Shown in pieces: positions 48,025 through 59,092 of a stretch of 64,000 nucleotides of DNA; the first letter of the stretch is position 1, and each line of letters starts with the position of its first letter. The notes beneath the pieces were generated by a model. It made no database searches and was not told the origin of the DNA. It worked only from the letters and a program-made list of their open reading frames with translations. The translations under genes and the position numbers were made by a program. Origin of the DNA: Microcyclospora pomicola (lineage: Eukaryota > Ascomycota > Dothideomycetes > Capnodiales); the NCBI GenBank assembly GCA_002786065.1, contig NHNY01000023.1, forward strand, positions 124,001-188,000, given 5' to 3'.

Positions 48025-49002
48025 CTACTTAGCAAAGAAAGTATCAATGGTGTCCTTCATATCCGCTGCAATCAACTTATGCACGACCGTCGTGGGTTGT
48101 ATGAAGTTCATCCAGTAAAACGACGCGGCCCCCTCCCAAGTGTACGAGCCTGAAATGCACTTCTGGAACATGGCATCGCTCTCACCATCGCAGTAGTCTG
48201 CCAGGGACTGCGTCAAGCCGTACGAGTCTTGGTTGTTCATGACATCGATCATGAAACTGTACACGTCGTAGTAGATAATCTGCGAGGCATATTGCGAGCC
48301 TTGGAGTGCGGACTGGATCGCTGAGTTGGCTGAGGAGATGACGTCTCCCCAGGTCTGGATGCAGCTGCCATCGGAGCACAAGTACTTCTTGGTCACGGGA
48401 GCAAGATGTTTGGGGTAGATGTTGGCGATGAACACATAAGGCGCTCCAGCTTTGATCAGGTATTCGGCATCTGCGAGGATTCGGGAGGATATGTTGGCCG
48501 CAAATTCGCCGTTCTTCGCGTCCCCTTCGACGAATGCATCGGTGTGCTGAGAAACATCGTTGAGGCCGGTCCAGATGAACTGCATTGCTTGGTTGATACC
48601 CGCCGGTGAGGAAGCCGTGTAGTTGTTGTAGATCTGATCGTGAATACTAGGTACTGGAGCACCATCATATTGTGCCGATGCGGCAGTATAATCGTTGTCT
48701 ATGCTCGCACCTCCGGAACCACCGCCACAGCAACCACCAAAAGCGTAATCGACCAGTGGGATGTCCAGAAGGTCAGCCAGATAGCTCACAGCTACAGGGC
48801 CGTCTGTCCATGTTCCAAACCCGTAGACATTGGCAGGGTCTCCGGCGATACCGTGGGCGTAGCTGCCATTTCCGTTATCAGAGAGTTCATCCCCAAAAGC
48901 AACGAGTTGATCGAAGGGATACGCGGCGCGTGGTTTGATAGCAAGTGCAGTTGCTGGTTGCAGGGACGCAGCAAGAGCCAAGAAGGTCTTGATGGAAGAC
49001 AT
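48025..49002 (-). CDS. Secreted SGNH/GDSL-like protein lacking the catalytic triad
   Basis: 325 aa from the ATG at 49002, which begins a signal peptide (MSSIKTFLALAASLQPATALA); an upstream in-frame start at 49050 lies only about 10 bp from a TATA box and would bury the signal. The fold signatures are clear: LVAFGDELSDNGNGSYAHG (block I), YAFGGCCGGG (Gly of the oxyanion hole) and FIWTGLNDVSQHTDAF (block III N148). But the block I nucleophile Ser of GDSL is Glu39, and the D-x-x-H-P-T motif of block V reads NFIQPT, so the catalytic Asp and His are N299 and Q302. The three triad positions are all replaced, so it is probably not a hydrolase; a binding role at the cell surface is possible. I read this by motif alignment, without a structure. 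Confidence 0.78.
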   Translation of the reverse strand: MSSIKTFLALAASLQPATALAIKPRAAYPFDQLVAFGDELSDNGNGSYAHGIAGDPANVYGFGTWTDGPVAVSYLADLLDIPLVDYAFGGCCGGGSGGASIDNDYTAASAQYDGAPVPSIHDQIYNNYTASSPAGINQAMQFIWTGLNDVSQHTDAFVEGDAKNGEFAANISSRILADAEYLIKAGAPYVFIANIYPKHLAPVTKKYLCSDGSCIQTWGDVISSANSAIQSALQGSQYASQIIYYDVYSFMIDVMNNQDSYGLTQSLADYCDGESDAMFQKCISGSYTWEGAASFYWMNFIQPTTVVHKLIAADMKDTIDTFFAK

Positions 49003-49059
49003 GTTTGAGATTGTTATCCATACCGAAAGAGTCTTGCTCTGGGAGAGCAAATCTCGGCA

Positions 49060-49066
49060 TATTTAT
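49060..49066 (-). promoter_or_regulatory. TATA box of the SGNH-like gene
   Basis: ATAAATA on the reverse strand, 58 bp before the start at 49002 and next to the rejected upstream start, giving a ~30-nt leader. It supports the chosen start. Confidence 0.5.
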
Positions 49067-50239
49067 GTTCCATGGACAGGTAAAATTTTCACCATAGATA
49101 GATGATGGCCCTGTGAGTAAACGGTGGCCCGGAGAGCGAAAGGGATCCTCATACTGACAATGAATATAGGGAAGTCATCTTGTTGTACAAACACGGCGGC
49201 GCTGCGGCTCCATGACAAGCCACCGAACAGAACGGGACCGCCTCGGGATCCTCAGAGCCGATTGGAACCCTGCCCGCTACTATGCAGAGCTTTTTCGAGT
49301 CTTGAACCAGTGGTAGAGTACTTACATGACACAATTGGCCAGTGGTAGATTGCAAACATCCATGAACAACTGCCTGTGATGTGCATGCGTGCTCGAGCTC
49401 GACCGCTGCTTGTTTACCATCGGAGCAAGTCGTTCTATCTCGACTTCAAAGCTGCTGAACAATGATGTAAACATTGTGAAGACTTGAGGTTGCTTGGAGG
49501 TCCAAGATTAAGAGTATAGTTCCTCCAATCCCCTTATTTGCGGGCCCTCGTAGGATTGTGCGCGTACATCATCCATTGCTGAATGACGGATCAAAGGATG
49601 GACCGATTGGGACTCGGGAGACTCTGGAGCAATCTCGTCATGGGAGCAATGTATCTGCCGACTTATTCGGTACCGACATCCTTGACTGTGTGCTGTCGAT
49701 CAAGAAATGTTACGAAGCCAAGAGCATGAGGTTGAAACAACTTCGGCTACCGACGACGTGTGGGGAGAAGGTGATGTCTTCACATGCCAAAGGGGAACAG
49801 CAACACTTGCCCAGATGCAGCTAGGCGTGTTGTCAAGTGGTCGCGAGATACCTGTATCTGGTGGTACATGTATGTGTACAAACATATTATCACCTGGAGA
49901 TGCAGAATGAAGTATGTGGCGAAGAAAGGTAACGATGAGATTGACAGATTGTAAAGTCCCTCATTACGAGTCGTTTCGAGGAATGGCGGACCCTACGTGT
50001 TCGAGTGCTAAGCGTGAGATTCAGCACGATCACTCCACCAACGTCGGAGAGGTCCGGCTCGTGTCCAGGCTTGAGATTACCTGGAACTTATCTGGTGGGA
50101 GAGTTAGAGTCTGCGAAGAGGGAGTTCCTCGAGTGTAGACATTGCAGGGCGCGGTGCGGTGCCAAGAGCATTCGAGAAGACAACGAGGTGGTATGCTTCG
50201 GATGTCAAGTATGCTACCCAAGAATACCTAGCTATCGCT
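49067..50239. other. Intergenic, no supported gene
   Basis: About 1.2 kb between the SGNH-like promoter and the NOP13 stop. Only short frames in both directions. Confidence 0.45.
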
Positions 50240-51565
50240 TCACTCAAACGAAACTTTGGTGCCCTTCGCCTCCACAATGGCACCCGTCTGCCTCTCAGCC
50301 CGAGCAAGTGCTTGTCCTGGAGCGATAGTTCTCGCATCGACGTGCTTCTGTCTTCTTTCCTCTCGGCGTGCCTCTTTGCCTGCTTCGCCTCTCTCGCGGC
50401 GGCCTTTGGGCTTCGATCCTCCATCTGCAAGCGCACCAGGACCATCACGAGGGGAGAACGGTTTCTGTGCGTTCATAGGGACCCCATTGGCATCAGTCGA
50501 CTCCTTCTTTTGCGGGCCGTAGCGCTTCTTGTATCGGGTCTGGGCATCCTCGGCGAACTCACATCGAAGTGGTCGACCATGTAGACGGTTGATGAACCAC
50601 TTCTCTTTCCGAGCTTTCTTGACCTTGGGGGTCTTCACCTTCGATGGGCCTTGTGCTTCGCCATCACTTTCGTTCGAGCTAGCTTTTGCATCCTGGTCTG
50701 ACTCAACGTCCTCGTCCTCGTCTGCAGGTTCGTCTTGAACCGGCTGCTTGAAGATGAATCCTTTGACAGCGGCTTCGGCGGACTCGATTTCGACAAATCT
50801 GATCCAGGCAAATCCTTTGCACTTCCCACTATCTTCAAATGTAGCCATGTGTACATCCTCGATTGCGCCAGCCTGGCCGAAATGTTCAGTCAAGTCCTCC
50901 ACGGTAATGTCAAAGCTCAAGTTGCCAACAAATATTCTTTTGGTAGACTCCTTCTTAGCCGCCGTAGCGCCATCCTCTTTCTTCTGCTCGACAGTCTTGT
51001 CAGGCCGCCCCTCGAAGCTCTTCGCATTCTTGATCAGCACCCTTCTCCCAACCAAAAGTTTCTCACTCAACGCAATCGCCTTCTCAAGTAGGTCTTCGGT
51101 GGTAAAGTCGACATACGCAAAGCCTCGATTTTGTGGCTTGATTGCTCTACGATCGTTCGGATCGGGTCGCGGCGTCGGCATATGAATGCGTGTGATTTCA
51201 GTCTCGGGTATCAGACCATCTGAGAAGAATTGGCGGAGAGTGTCTTTCGTGACTGAAAAGGCAAGGTTTCCGATCCAGATACCATACGCACTGCGCTTGG
51301 CCTCAGCGTTGGCCTTGACAGGCGCAGGAGAGGTCTCGTCGCCGTCTACACCATCCGGAGCAGTTTTGCTGCTTGAAGTGCTCTTGCCAGCATTGGAAGT
51401 GAGCTTGCTGGATTTCTGCTTTTTCTCTTTGCGCTTGGCCTTCTTGGAAGGAGGTTCAGGTAGATTCACGTCAATTTCAAGCTCGTCCTCTGACGCAAGA
51501 TCATGGCGCTTTCGCTTTTTCTCTGGATCTGGTGAAGACGACATTCTCGTTTCTGACTTAGACAT
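50240..51565 (-). CDS. NOP13: Nucleolar RNA-binding protein NOP13-like
   Basis: Intronless, 441 aa. A Lys-rich, Ser-rich N-terminus (nuclear/nucleolar signals, KKAKRKEKKQK) leads to two RRMs: RRM1 at about 94-180 (GIWIGNLAFSVT; NRGFAYVDFTT) and RRM2 at about 209-340 (KRIFVGNLSFDITVEDL; KCKGFAWIRFVEIES). RRM2 has a long acidic, Ser-rich insertion before its last strand (RLHGRPLRCEFAED). The C-terminus is Arg/Lys-rich. This plan matches yeast Nop13, a pre-ribosome-associated protein in the nucleolus. It is divergent from the Iec3-like gene, with only 166 bp between starts. Confidence 0.85.
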   Translation of the reverse strand: MSKSETRMSSSPDPEKKRKRHDLASEDELEIDVNLPEPPSKKAKRKEKKQKSSKLTSNAGKSTSSSKTAPDGVDGDETSPAPVKANAEAKRSAYGIWIGNLAFSVTKDTLRQFFSDGLIPETEITRIHMPTPRPDPNDRRAIKPQNRGFAYVDFTTEDLLEKAIALSEKLLVGRRVLIKNAKSFEGRPDKTVEQKKEDGATAAKKESTKRIFVGNLSFDITVEDLTEHFGQAGAIEDVHMATFEDSGKCKGFAWIRFVEIESAEAAVKGFIFKQPVQDEPADEDEDVESDQDAKASSNESDGEAQGPSKVKTPKVKKARKEKWFINRLHGRPLRCEFAEDAQTRYKKRYGPQKKESTDANGVPMNAQKPFSPRDGPGALADGGSKPKGRRERGEAGKEARREERRQKHVDARTIAPGQALARAERQTGAIVEAKGTKVSFE

Positions 51566-51731
51566 GTTGAAAACGTTGCGCAGCTGCAGCGCAAATTATT
51601 TTATTGCGCTTGTCGTAAAGCCGACGCATGCACGGCTGAGCTTCGGCTCCTGGTACCACGCAAGAACGCGCCAACTGACATGACCTACAACCATTCTCCA
51701 TCCCTCCATCACGCTACATCCACGACCAAAC

Positions 51732-52967
51732 ATGTCAGACTCAGAGATAACCGACGTGCTGCCAGCAGCAGAATCGCATCCTACACATGGTGGAAAAAGC
51801 TTAGAGGCGCTGAATCGTCCTCGATACAAGTCATGGCGGAAGAAGTACCGCAAGATGCGCGTCGCATTTGATGCTGCGCTTGAGGACAACAAACGTCTTT
51901 TCAAGGAAGGCGACAAGCTCGAAGCGATCGCAAAGAGACTGAGGGAAGAACTGGATGGACTGCTCGAGATATGCCTGGACATCAACCAGAATCCATCTGT
52001 GCCACCGGAACTGCGGTTCGATGTCTCCTGGCCTGACCGGAAGGTCCAGCCAGTGTTGGATTTCATCCCGCCACAGATCGCCCCAGAACATGCACACAAT
52101 ATGCTCGATGACTACAGGAACTATGTCCAGCAAGGTCGTATTCCTGCCCTGGACCTGCACGTCATACGAAACGAGGTGGAGCAGCGTCTTGCCGCACAGG
52201 AAGTCACGTCCCTGTCAGCCTTGGAGTCCTCCACATCGCATACCCTTGTTCCTGCTTCTCAAGCCGAGCTGCCGGAAGACATGCAAGGCAACCCTCCCGC
52301 CGGCTTCCTGACCACGGAACAAGAGAGCGAGTACCTCTTACGTCTTGATGCGAAATTAGGAGATGTGTCTGCAATTCGTACCACAGAGCAGAAAGATGGT
52401 ATCATGACCGGTGTCTCTGCTGGGATCGGCAGCGGCGCTGATGAGAAACATCTTGCCGAGCTGGGTGCTCGAGAAGTGGATCGCCAAGTCGAGATACTCA
52501 ACCCGCAATCTCAGCACAATTGGCTCCGCACTCACCACAAGACACACGTCGCGGAAGGTGTGGCCGATGATGCTGAGTCCGTCATGTCACATGATACTCC
52601 TGCCAAGATGCCTCGAAAACGCGGAGGTGCTAAAGGCGCGAACCTGGCGAAACGAGTTGGCGATCGCGCCGTGGAGCGAGCACGAGAAGGGCAAAGCCCA
52701 TCCACAATGTCGATGGGCGAGGATGAGCTAGGGCTAGGGTTTGCAGAGGAGGGCATTGCAAGCAGTAGTGGTCGTAAGAAGGCCAAGGATGCTGGTGATA
52801 ATGCTTACCGCGTCAAAGGAGGCAAGACCGGTGGCAGTGGCAAGGGAAAGCGGAAGAGGACGTCGGGAGGGGACACGCCTACAGGAGGTGGGAGTGTGAA
52901 GAAAGCCAAGGTGGTCGATGGTGCTGGGTCCCATGGTAAGATGCCTTGGACTGGCAGTGAACAGTAG
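51732..52967 (+). CDS. INO80 complex subunit, Iec3-like
   Basis: Intronless, 411 aa. The N-terminal segment LNRPRYKSWRKKYRKMRVAFD..NKRLFKEGDKLEAIAKRLREELDGLLEICLDIN (about residues 28-90) is the Iec3 helical signature found in the INO80 chromatin remodeller of fission yeast and filamentous fungi. A second conserved patch is PEHAHNMLDDYRNYVQQGRIP. The rest is disordered and basic at the end (KGKRKRTSGG), consistent with DNA-contacting nuclear proteins. The 166-bp gap to NOP13 may be a shared promoter. The name rests on motif similarity only. Confidence 0.65.
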   Translation: MSDSEITDVLPAAESHPTHGGKSLEALNRPRYKSWRKKYRKMRVAFDAALEDNKRLFKEGDKLEAIAKRLREELDGLLEICLDINQNPSVPPELRFDVSWPDRKVQPVLDFIPPQIAPEHAHNMLDDYRNYVQQGRIPALDLHVIRNEVEQRLAAQEVTSLSALESSTSHTLVPASQAELPEDMQGNPPAGFLTTEQESEYLLRLDAKLGDVSAIRTTEQKDGIMTGVSAGIGSGADEKHLAELGAREVDRQVEILNPQSQHNWLRTHHKTHVAEGVADDAESVMSHDTPAKMPRKRGGAKGANLAKRVGDRAVERAREGQSPSTMSMGEDELGLGFAEEGIASSSGRKKAKDAGDNAYRVKGGKTGGSGKGKRKRTSGGDTPTGGGSVKKAKVVDGAGSHGKMPWTGSEQ

Positions 52968-53737
52968 CAACGAGTGAATGCGTAGATGATGCAGAGGGCG
53001 ACCAGACATCCTACCCTTATTACTGTTATATTGTACTTTAGCATGTGACTGTGGTTGAAGTCGGTATGAGCTCGCTCTCCTTGTATTTCTGTTTCATCCC
53101 AAGCGAGCAAGCTGTGTGAGTCGTGGTCCACTATCATTGCAGGTCTGATCCAATGAGATGTATGTCGTTGTTCGATGGCATCGGCCATGCGCCCCGCTTC
53201 ACCTCTTGGACCTTCACGAAGACATGGGCCATACAAAACAACGTGCCTCAGTGAACACTTACAGACATGAGAATGCAGTGCATGGTAAGACACAGGTGAA
53301 GGTGTATTGGAAGTACAGGTAGTCGGTAGATACCTATCTGTACAGCTCGAGCTCAGGCCAGGCCAAATCCCAGGCAGCAAGAATCGTGATGGGTTACACC
53401 ACCGTCAGCAGCTTCACCGGCCTGTGGTCACCTGTTTGCTGGTTCCCCTCCCGCTCCAACACCTCTCGCTCTCCCACCTCTTCCTCCCATCATCACCTCT
53501 TCTACCACCTCATCCTCCATCCCCTTCATCTCTCCACCGCCCGTGTCTTGCGGCCATCATCGTTCCGCCTTCGTCCCGGAGCGAGACTGTTTCCGCTGTC
53601 GTCGACCAGCCTCGGGCGCTAACGCCGCGTGCTGCTGCCTATCTCCCTTATCGCGTCATCCGCCAGCTTGAACCTCGACTCGACTCATCCTCCCTCGATC
53701 CACGGCTTACCACCGCACAGCATCACCGCCAGCCAAC
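52968..53737. other. Intergenic, long C/T-rich leader of the NBR1 gene
   Basis: 770 bp. From about 53430 to 53560 the sequence is almost wholly pyrimidine (runs of CTCC, TCTC), typical of a strong fungal core promoter and 5' leader; the real start of transcription is probably in or just after it. No gene seen. Confidence 0.5.
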
Positions 53738-56700
53738 ATGGCGACGCAAGGCCCTTCCGGTAGTACCGTCACGCCGGACACCCTCATCACCATCAAGATC
53801 ACTGTCAACGACACGCTGAAGAAGCTGAAGCTGCCGCTGCGTGACCTCGGCGCCCATACGCTTCCTGATAAGGTGCGTTTGTTGTGCAAGGCTGAAGCTC
53901 AGCCTCGTGTACTGCATCGACATGACCGTCGTCTCCACTTGCGAACTCATCCCCACTTCCTTGACCTTGGTGCTGACGTCTTCAATAGCTTCGACATGTC
54001 CTTGCTGTGAAGCCTGAGCAGATCGCGGTCTTCGAGCGCTTTTCCGACTCCGCCGGCGGTTACATCGTTCTCGATCCCAAAAACCCACAAGTCTTCAAGA
54101 CTCTCATTCGTGCCGCCAAAGCAAAGCTCAAGCTCCGATTGAAGGCTACCATCACCCCAATCGACACGCCGGAGGTGAAGCAGCCGGAAATGACTCAAGA
54201 TAAGCCGATCAAGCTTCATGCCATTGACAGCATTCTCCGCCAACCCATCAACGAGAAGAGCACCCACAATGAGCCCATCACATTTGACCGTCGCAACAAC
54301 ATCGGTAGCGGTATCTTTCAGTTCCGCGAGTCCCAGGCCAATGCCCGTGCTTTTGAGCAACCGGTCGGCAACAGCGATGACGCTTCTGCGGCACCAACAC
54401 CATCGGACGCAAAGAAGCAAGTCTTGAGCGACCTGACATCCAAAGCCAGTCTTCTTAGCCTGCGACCACGCGTGTTGCCCACCCCCCTGGAAACCATCCC
54501 CCTGGAAACTCGTTCAGTCATTCCCTGGTCTGTGTTCTGCAACGAATGTGACAAGACCATGCCAGATTCCCACTTCCACTGCGGCGTCTGCGACGGCGGC
54601 GACTATGATCTCTGTGAGGAGTGCGTTGCAAGCGGCAAGTTGTGTCCAGGTGAGGGACATTGGCTACTGAAGCGTTTCTTCCAAAACGGCAAGGTCGTAA
54701 ACAGCACCACGGAGCGCATTTCACCACGGCCGAAGCCTATGGAGAAGCTCGAAACAAAGGAGCCAGAAGCAAGGCTTTCTGGGGAAACTATCAAGGTTGC
54801 TGAGTCGCATACCGTACCGGTTGTGCCCACGCGCACATGCAATAGCTGTGTCGTCGTTCTCCCGGAGCATTCCTTTGTTACGTGTGAGGACTGCGATGAT
54901 CATGATCTGTGCCTGAGCTGTCACACCAAGAACAAGCACGGTCATCATCCAGCCCATAGGTTCAAGCCTGCCACTGAGGCTACAGCTCTTGGCGTCCCTG
55001 CGGAATCCATGCTGGCACCTGGCCGGAACATCCGTCACAATGCCTTATGTGACGGTTGCGATAAGAAGATCTACGGGATCCGCCACAAATGTTTGGCCTG
55101 CCCTGACTGGGACTACTGCAATGATTGCATCGGCAATGCCCATATATCACACCCGCGCCACCGCTTTGCTCCCATCTACACCCCAATTCCAGACCCACAT
55201 CCGTCGACAGCTCGACACGTTGGCATTTACTGCGATGGTGCAGCCTGCAGCAAGGCCAATGCCACCTACATCACTGGCGTGCGTTACAAGTGTGCTGTCT
55301 GCAACGACACCGACTTTTGCGCATCTTGCGAGGCTTCTCCCAACAATCACCACAATCGTACTCACCCATTGATCAAGTTCAAGACCCCAGTACGTAATGT
55401 AAGCATCACTACTGAGAATGAGGACATCTCTGGCAAAGTACGCACGATGGGCGATCGACCGAAGTCTGAGGTTGCCGAGACCAAGACGCACACGGCACCC
55501 ACGAAAGCAACCAACGCCGCTACTCCAGTGCACACAGTGGCTGAAATCAAGCCCACTGAGATGGGAGAGGTCCTCGTGCAGCCAATTCCGGTTGTGGAGC
55601 CTGTCTGCGATGGTGCTCCAATCCCGTCGTCGCACCTGAACGCACACTTCGTCCAAGATAGCGTTGCTGACGGCTGCATGGTAATTGCTGGATCTCGTTT
55701 CACGCAGATCTGGACTATTCGCAACCCTGGTCCACACGCTTGGCCATCCGGATGCAGTGTTCGCTACGTCGGTGGCGACAACATGCTCAATGTGGACAAT
55801 GTGCACCCTGCCTCGATTTCGTACATCGCTGACGCAACAGAAAGCAATGTCGTAGGTCGCCAGGTTCAAGTTGGGGAGGAGATTTCGTTCAAGGTCGTTC
55901 TCAAGGCGCCTCTTCGTCTTGGCAAGAGCATTAGCTACTGGCGCCTCAAAGCTGCCGACGGTACCCCCTTCGGCCATCGGTTGTGGTGTGATATCACAGT
56001 CACACCCGCGAGCACTTCCCCCATAACCATGCCACATGTTGCCACCGACTCGCAGCAGCAAATTATGGCCCGGCTGCAGATGAATGCCAGCCAGCACGAG
56101 AGTGCATTGCGAATGCAGAAGTTGACACAGGACCTGAAATCGGCGAGTTCCCAGAAGATGATGCAGGATCAGATGGTGCAGCAACGACTCGCTCAGCAAC
56201 AGCAGGCCCTACTGCAGGCCCATTGGCGGGCTCAACAGCAGGCCCAACAGCTGGCCCAAGCAGGTCCCTCCTCCCAGTCGCAACAAGCCCATCAGCTGGC
56301 CCAAGCAGGTCCCCCCTCCCAGTCACAGCAAGCCGAAGCCCAGCGTCGAACCCAAATGAGGCAGCAGATGCTCGCCTACCACCAGCAACAAATGGCAGCT
56401 CGACAAGCAGAAGATCTGGCTCAGTCCAAAACTCAGACGACCGCCGGCATGTCCCTACCACAAGTTCAACCGACCATTCCCGCTGGTCAGCCGCCAGCCT
56501 ATGAATCCACCGAGGTTCTTGCCACACGTTTGAACGCACTACGTGATGAGCAGGCCAAGCGCCGTGCATACATGCTGGCTCGCATGAACGCTCAGCGTGA
56601 CCAAGCTCAGGCTCAGGGTGTGCAACGAACCAGTCTTCCGGCTTTGGTTCATCCTACCACTTCCGCTGCGCGCCCAGCAGAACAAATGGCTATTCTGGCT

Positions 56701-57261
56701 GCATCAATTGGCGAGAATGCTCGTAAAGAAGCTGCTAAGCAGAAGGTCGAAAACATCAAGGCCAAGATCATGAAGATGCGTGATGAGCGCACAAACATGT
56801 TCACTGACAGCACACAAGTTGCCTCGTCAGCACCCGCTTTGCCTGAAGCTTCGGACGAGAAGATTGAGAAGATTGCCAACGCAGTCAGCAAGGATGCGGT
56901 CGTTGCAGATGATGAGGAGGATCTGGAGGGAAGCCAGATGGTGTTCCCAAAACTTGATAAGGAAAGTCCCGCATCCAGCATCTACGGATCAGCCACAAGC
57001 TCCGCCAACAAGGGCAAAGCTGCTTACGTTGAAAATGAAGCTGGCGAGGTGGAGCAATCTGCCACGCCGGCTGGTCCTCTGGCTGCCGACGCTGGACCCG
57101 ATGTTACCTCGCCACTTGGCGAAGACGATGACTTCGAGGATCTCACCGACGACCTCGAAGTGCTTAGTGCCGATGAGCATGAAAGCGACGATGGCTTTTT
57201 GACTGACGAGGAGTATGATGTTCTCAACGCTAGTGACGAGGAGACTGTCGCTTCACCGTAA
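53738..57261 (+). CDS. NBR1-type selective autophagy receptor
   Basis: Exons 53738-53872 and 53989-57261 (116-nt intron) give 1135 aa. A PB1 domain at about 10-100 is joined across the intron. Four ZZ zinc fingers follow: about 229-275, 329-371, 399-441 and 460-509, each with paired CxxC and terminal His pairs. The NBR1 (FW) Ig-like domain is at about 597-716 (QIWTIRNPGPHAWPSGC; YWRLKAADGTPFGHRLWCDI). A Gln-rich middle has a 45-bp tandem duplication. The acidic C-terminus holds two candidate Atg8-binding motifs: FEDL at 1094-1097 after EDDD, and YDVL at 1121-1124 after TDEE. In fungi NBR1 receptors carry cytosolic cargo such as alpha-mannosidase and peroxisomes to the vacuole or phagophore. 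Confidence 0.9.
56248..56337 (+). repeat. 45-bp in-frame tandem duplication in the NBR1 gene
   Basis: Two adjacent 45-nt units (56248-56292, 56293-56337) encode QLAQAGPSSQSQQAH and QLAQAGPPSQSQQAE. They differ at few positions, so the duplication is fairly recent; copy number may vary between strains. Confidence 0.8.
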
Positions 57262-57943
57262 ATTGTCAAAGAGCGCAGTACGTGCAAGAGCACAAAATGA
57301 ACACGTTGTGGTTCACGGTCACACAACGAAGGAAAAGCAGCGACCGAAATCAATGGCTTACGCCTTGCCAAATTAACGAAATCGTTTTCTTCGGGGCTTT
57401 ATGTTTCTTTTACTGGGAAGGCGGTGTTCCAGGCGTGATACTGGCGACTCCGCGTGTCAAACCAACCGATGCTGGTCCTGTAGCATCTGCACGACTATCA
57501 TCACGTCGATCGTGGCGAGAGTGGGTTCTCTATGTCTGTTTTCCGGGGTTTCTTGGCTAGACTGTTCGAACACGATTTTCTCTTCTCATTTCTTGTGTAG
57601 TCCTCATTCTTCGTGACTTGTGAATCGTCGCTTGATGATGTATGCATGCTGTGGATATTATGTGTACTGTCCCCAGCAAATGTCTACCTTATGTAGCACG
57701 ATGCCCGCGTCCGCCATCAGCTGCTCGGATGGCTATTGCGGTTTCGAGACAGACTTCGAGATTGTGTAGTGACATCAAGAATAAATGTACATAGATGTTA
57801 CATGTAATGGAGCGTTATCCCAGGTTGACCGCAAGGTGCCGCTATGCAACCACAGGGTATAACCTACGACTCTTCTCACACGATATTGTACAGAAGCCTC
57901 CATGTCTTCCATTCCACGCTTTGCGTACAATCACTCCGATGCT
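57262..57943. other. Intergenic between convergent genes
   Basis: 682 bp, 3' regions of the NBR1 and uL22m genes. No gene seen. Confidence 0.45.
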
Positions 57944-59092
57944 TTAGAACGTGTACCATGGTCTCTGCCACTGCACCGGCCGATCGGGAAGGTGCGTCCA
58001 CAGTCCACCGCCCATATCCTTCGGCACGAGCGCCCTCCTCCGCCGTTTCGCCTCGCGCGCCTCGTACTCGCGGATCCGCGTCTGCTCTTCCTTCAGCACG
58101 ACCGAGATGGATGTCCATGGCGTGCGCAGCATGTACACTCGCCCGCGCGCTCGGTAGTCGGGCGCTTTGCCGTATGTGCCACGCCCTATCCACGCTTGGT
58201 CGATGTAGATGGTGTGGGGGTCGCGGATGGTGTGGCGTTTGCCATCCTTGAGGCGGATTTGGATCTCTTGGTTGGATTGCGGAGAGGAATTTGGTAGGGT
58301 AACAAGAGCGTCATCCGTTGCATCGCTATCTGTACTTGCGGCGGTCACGGGCTTGACGCTACCAAGTCCCATGCCTCTTATCACGACCGCTTCATCGCGC
58401 GCGGCCTCAAGTTGCTTGGCGACTTCTATGGCGACTTTCTTCTTGCTGAATCGCATCTGCAGGATGGCTTCTTCGATCGGCTTGCCGGCGATCTGGCGCG
58501 CGATCATCCCCAACTTCTTCTGTGATGTTTTCAACATATGGCTCTTGAGGAGATGTTCTCGTTCGGTCCGCTTAATGACTTCTTTCTGCGTCAGACGGCC
58601 CCCGTTGCGGACCATCTGGATGACCTTCTTGCGTTCATATCGCTCGCGGTTCTTGGGATCAAGATCCATCACGCGCGCGATTTTTTGTGGATCGCGGGGT
58701 GGGGTCGCATACTCGTCTTCGGGACCTGCAGGAAGATCTAGGTTGTGCTCGGCGGCTGTCTGGCGTTGGGCGCGGAGATCATCCTCGAAGATGGAGGAAG
58801 CAGCGATATCACCAGGTTTGGGCTTTTGAGCAGCGGGGTCGGCTGCGGGCAAGTCTGTATCGGCATATTGCTCCTTGTAGGCTTCAAGCACCGGATTTCG
58901 CGGCGTGTTGCTGGTGTGGCTTTTGCGTCCATCATCTGATGCGTGTCGTATGGACTGGAAATGGGGACGGGAGCGTATCGCAATGGGAATGTCGAATAGA
59001 TCTAAGGTTCGTCAGCACACATCCGCAGCATGTATCATCAAGCCGTACTGACGTGTCGAGGTCAGGCGCCTCTTGGGCACGCTGAAGGCCAT
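57944..59092 (-). CDS. MRPL22: Mitochondrial large-subunit ribosomal protein uL22m
   Basis: Exons 59053-59092 and 57944-59001 (51-nt intron, GTCAGT..TTAG) give 365 aa. The first exon codes only 13 residues (MAFSVPKRRLTST) and, with the second, a basic, hydrophobic mitochondrial presequence. The conserved uL22 core starts near TSQKKLGMIARQIAGKPIEEAILQMRFSKKKVAIEVAKQL and continues through DQAWIGRGTYGKAPDYRARGRVYMLRTPWTSISVVLKEEQTRIRE, lining the nascent-chain exit tunnel. N-terminal extensions are normal for fungal mitochondrial versions. It is divergent from PRP24. Confidence 0.88.

Noticed and set aside
49003-49050. Upstream in-frame start for the SGNH-like protein (49050)
   Set aside because: It would hide the signal peptide and start about 10 bp from the TATA box.
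55147-56199. Reverse frame of 350 codons opposite the NBR1 gene
   Set aside because: Shadow of the ZZ/FW coding sequence; NBR1 is well supported.
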